Source: a bacterium
GTDB lineage: Bacteria > Patescibacteriota > Gracilibacteria > JAUYGZ01
Length of the DNA: 5,564 bases
Direction of reading: 5' to 3'
Assembly (NCBI GenBank): GCA_030699855.1
Contig: JAUYKR010000106.1
Coordinates: 1-5,564, forward strand
Numbering within the stretch: the stretch's first letter is position 1; each line of letters begins with the position of its first letter. The notes below the pieces were generated by a model that saw only the letters and a program-made list of their open reading frames with translations, was not told the origin of the DNA and searched no databases. The translations under genes and the position numbers were made by a program. Below, piece after piece: positions 4,017 to 5,564 of this stretch.

Positions 4017-5564
4017 ATGGCTGTCCTCGACGATCTCGAAGTAAGGCTCACCAACATAGCCAAAGATCAGGCGACCTGCGAAGATCCCGAACAACTCCCC
4101 GACACCGGCGAGGTCTTTATCAATGGCCGCTGGCAACCGGCAGGCGATACGCCAAGCGATATACCAGGCGATACGCGATTCCCGGTCTATTCATACTGGA
4201 ATAACGAAGACGGGAGCGATGGGATCTTTCCTGAAGACCACGAAGGCCGCCGCCAGATCGCCTGGGAAAAACACGCCAGCAAAGAGCAAGGTGTACAGGC
4301 CGTGCAGGCGGCAAAGGAAGCCTGGGAAGATTGGGCGTTGACGAGCTGGGAAGAGCGGGCCGAATGTTTGAAAAACTTCGCAGCCATCATGCGGGCCGAC
4401 CGCGACCGCCTGGCCCGACTTTTGATGCTGGAAATCGCTAAAACAGAAGCTGACGCCTACGCCGAAGTTGATCGCACCGCCGACTACATCGACGAGACCA
4501 TTCGGATCATGCTCGAGCAACCGGACAAAGAGCAGATTCTCTATAAAAGACTCAAAACTCTCTACGAAAAGCGAGCCATTCGCGGCAAAGGCGTGGTCGT
4601 CGGCATCGGCCCAAGAAACTATCCCCTGAATGAACTGATCGCCGCCCTGGTCTCCGCTCTGGCAGTCGGGAACACCGTCGTTGCCAAAGGCACCGATCAA
4701 GGCAATCTGGCGCTGATAGCACTGACGAAAAAGACCGGACACTGCTTCCCACCTGGTGTCTTCAACCTTCTTTACGGCAATCGAGAAGCTCTTATGGGAA
4801 TTCAGGAACAGGTGGCAAACGACGTGGCCGCAGTCGTGGGGTTTGTGTCAACAGAGGCCGGATTCAAAATCAATGCCGGATTCAATACTGACGAAGCGGC
4901 CACCCAAGTGGAACTGGGCATGACGGCCAAAAACCGGGTGGTGATCATGCCCGATGCCGATCTGGACAAAGCCGTGGAAATCGTGATCAAAGGCTCGCTC
5001 TCCTACAACGGCCAGCGCTGTACCGCCATCAAAGACCTCCTGATTCACGAAGACGTCGTGGAAAAATTCACACAAAGGCTCGTCGACCGCATCGACCGCA
5101 TGAAGATGGGCAGCCCCACCGACAAAAAAAATAATATTACCCCCCTGCTCAACCTGGAAGCCGCACAAAAACAAGAACGGCTAGTGGACAATGCTCTGGA
5201 AAAAGGAGCTAAAATCGCCAATAGCAGCAGCAGCACCGGCAAAGCCCGAGGTGCCTACTTCTTTCCCACCATTCTCAGCGGAGTGACGGACGAAATGGAA
5301 ATCGCCCATGTCGAACAATACGGCCCAACCATTCCCATCAAATCCTTTAGAATCTGGGAGGAAGTTGTCGAAGTTCACCGGGAATCTCCCTATGGCCAGC
5401 AAGCCGTCATTGTCACGAGAGACCCGGAAAACTGGCAGGTACAAAGATTACGACAGGAACTCCCACTCCAGGTTCAACAAGTTTGGATCAACCTTCCTCC
5501 CGGCCGCGGCCCCGATGACAAAGAATTTGGAGGCGCCAAAGCCGCCTACGCCATCGGCAACTCC
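4017..5564 (+). CDS. gapN: GapN-type aldehyde dehydrogenase (NADP-dependent non-phosphorylating glyceraldehyde-3-phosphate dehydrogenase-like), 3' end beyond window
   Basis: Starts at ATG 4017, the only start available after the in-frame TAG at 3984, and is open through the right edge (516 codons). ALDH-superfamily landmarks are all present: VFINGRWQ (33-40), catalytic Asn201 in GPRNYPLN, general base Glu299 in VELGM, nucleophile Cys335 in SYNGQRCTAIK, cofactor-ribose Glu433 in EQYGP, and the FGGAK C-terminal block (504-508). The GQRCTAIK, NITPLL and RGPD segments and the 'EVDRTADYIDETI' helix point to the GapN branch. That branch oxidises glyceraldehyde 3-phosphate to 3-phosphoglycerate and makes NADPH, bypassing a glycolytic ATP step. 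Oddities: residues 42-85 are unusually acidic and contain a 12-base tandem repeat; the usual Lys-Pro of the cofactor site is Lys224-Gly; and the Glu-Cys spacing is 36 where streptococcal GapN has 34. Cytoplasmic. Family certain; substrate inferred. Confidence 0.92.
   Translation, partial: MAVLDDLEVRLTNIAKDQATCEDPEQLPDTGEVFINGRWQPAGDTPSDIPGDTRFPVYSYWNNEDGSDGIFPEDHEGRRQIAWEKHASKEQGVQAVQAAKEAWEDWALTSWEERAECLKNFAAIMRADRDRLARLLMLEIAKTEADAYAEVDRTADYIDETIRIMLEQPDKEQILYKRLKTLYEKRAIRGKGVVVGIGPRNYPLNELIAALVSALAVGNTVVAKGTDQGNLALIALTKKTGHCFPPGVFNLLYGNREALMGIQEQVANDVAAVVGFVSTEAGFKINAGFNTDEAATQVELGMTAKNRVVIMPDADLDKAVEIVIKGSLSYNGQRCTAIKDLLIHEDVVEKFTQRLVDRIDRMKMGSPTDKKNNITPLLNLEAAQKQERLVDNALEKGAKIANSSSSTGKARGAYFFPTILSGVTDEMEIAHVEQYGPTIPIKSFRIWEEVVEVHRESPYGQQAVIVTRDPENWQVQRLRQELPLQVQQVWINLPPGRGPDDKEFGGAKAAYAIGNS
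4143..4178 (+). repeat. Three-copy 12-base in-frame tandem repeat in the GapN-like gene
   Basis: Three adjacent 12-base units: GGCGATACGCCA, AGCGATATACCA and GGCGATACGCGA. They encode GDTP-SDIP-GDTR (residues 43-54). Units 1 and 3 differ at one base. The period is four codons, so copy-number change keeps the frame. The repeat lies just after the conserved VFINGRWQ strand, in a surface region that varies among aldehyde dehydrogenases. Confidence 0.85.

Noticed and set aside
4191..4742. A 183-codon minus-strand open frame inside the GapN-like gene
   Set aside because: It is antisense to conserved dehydrogenase motifs on the plus strand, including the catalytic Asn region, and the product looks like nothing known.
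1..5564. CRISPR arrays, insertion sequences, riboswitches or rho-independent terminators
   Set aside because: I found no regularly spaced direct repeats, transposase motifs, terminal inverted repeats, or hairpin plus T-run at gene ends.

Overview
The window looks like chromosomal DNA of an uncultured bacterium, most likely a Patescibacteria (CPR) member of the Peregrinibacteria kind. This rests on family resemblance, not a search: long exported proteins that combine a six-cysteine 'CGNG..E..EQCDG' module, 'FRFSLWSSAD' and 'LPYAENA..VD' segments, tail-fibre-like 'SQTLTNKTLD' motifs and a peptidase S74 C-terminus are typical of that group. UGA acts as a normal stop (end of msrB), which argues against the UGA=Gly code of Gracilibacteria and Absconditabacteria. 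No phage structural, replication or integration gene is present, so the fibre-like genes look like host surface genes.

Layout. Positions 1-3277, minus strand: a two-gene surface-protein operon. The first gene (884-3277) encodes a 797-residue protein with a signal peptide, a small Cys-rich module, a long Ser/Gln/Pro-rich stalk, a two-helix membrane hairpin and a long beta-rich outer segment. Nine bases downstream, and in the same reading frame, a second gene starts at 874 and runs off the left edge. It encodes a secreted fibre with three 'VGIGT.xP..KLxV' repeats and the start of an S74 self-cleaving intramolecular chaperone. Its Ser/Lys dyad is intact. A good sigma70-type promoter (3305-3333) precedes the operon.

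Positions 3278-3429 form a divergent control region. It also holds a near-consensus promoter for a plus-strand tRNA with anticodon CAU (3430-3506, CCA encoded). The tRNA converges on msrB (3516-3899, minus strand) with only 9 bases between them. msrB encodes a complete zinc-type methionine-R-sulfoxide reductase.

Positions 3900-4016 separate msrB from a divergent plus-strand aldehyde dehydrogenase gene. That gene starts at 4017 and is still open at the right edge (516 codons seen). It most resembles non-phosphorylating, NADP-dependent glyceraldehyde-3-phosphate dehydrogenase (GapN). The two predicted promoters share overlapping -35 boxes. One possible link, by inference only, is redox: GapN makes NADPH, which feeds thioredoxin and then MsrB.

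None of the four protein starts has a convincing Shine-Dalgarno sequence. The main candidate for an undescribed system is the surface operon: a membrane-tethered scaffold and a self-processing trimeric fibre, apparently built from serial secreted units joined head to tail.
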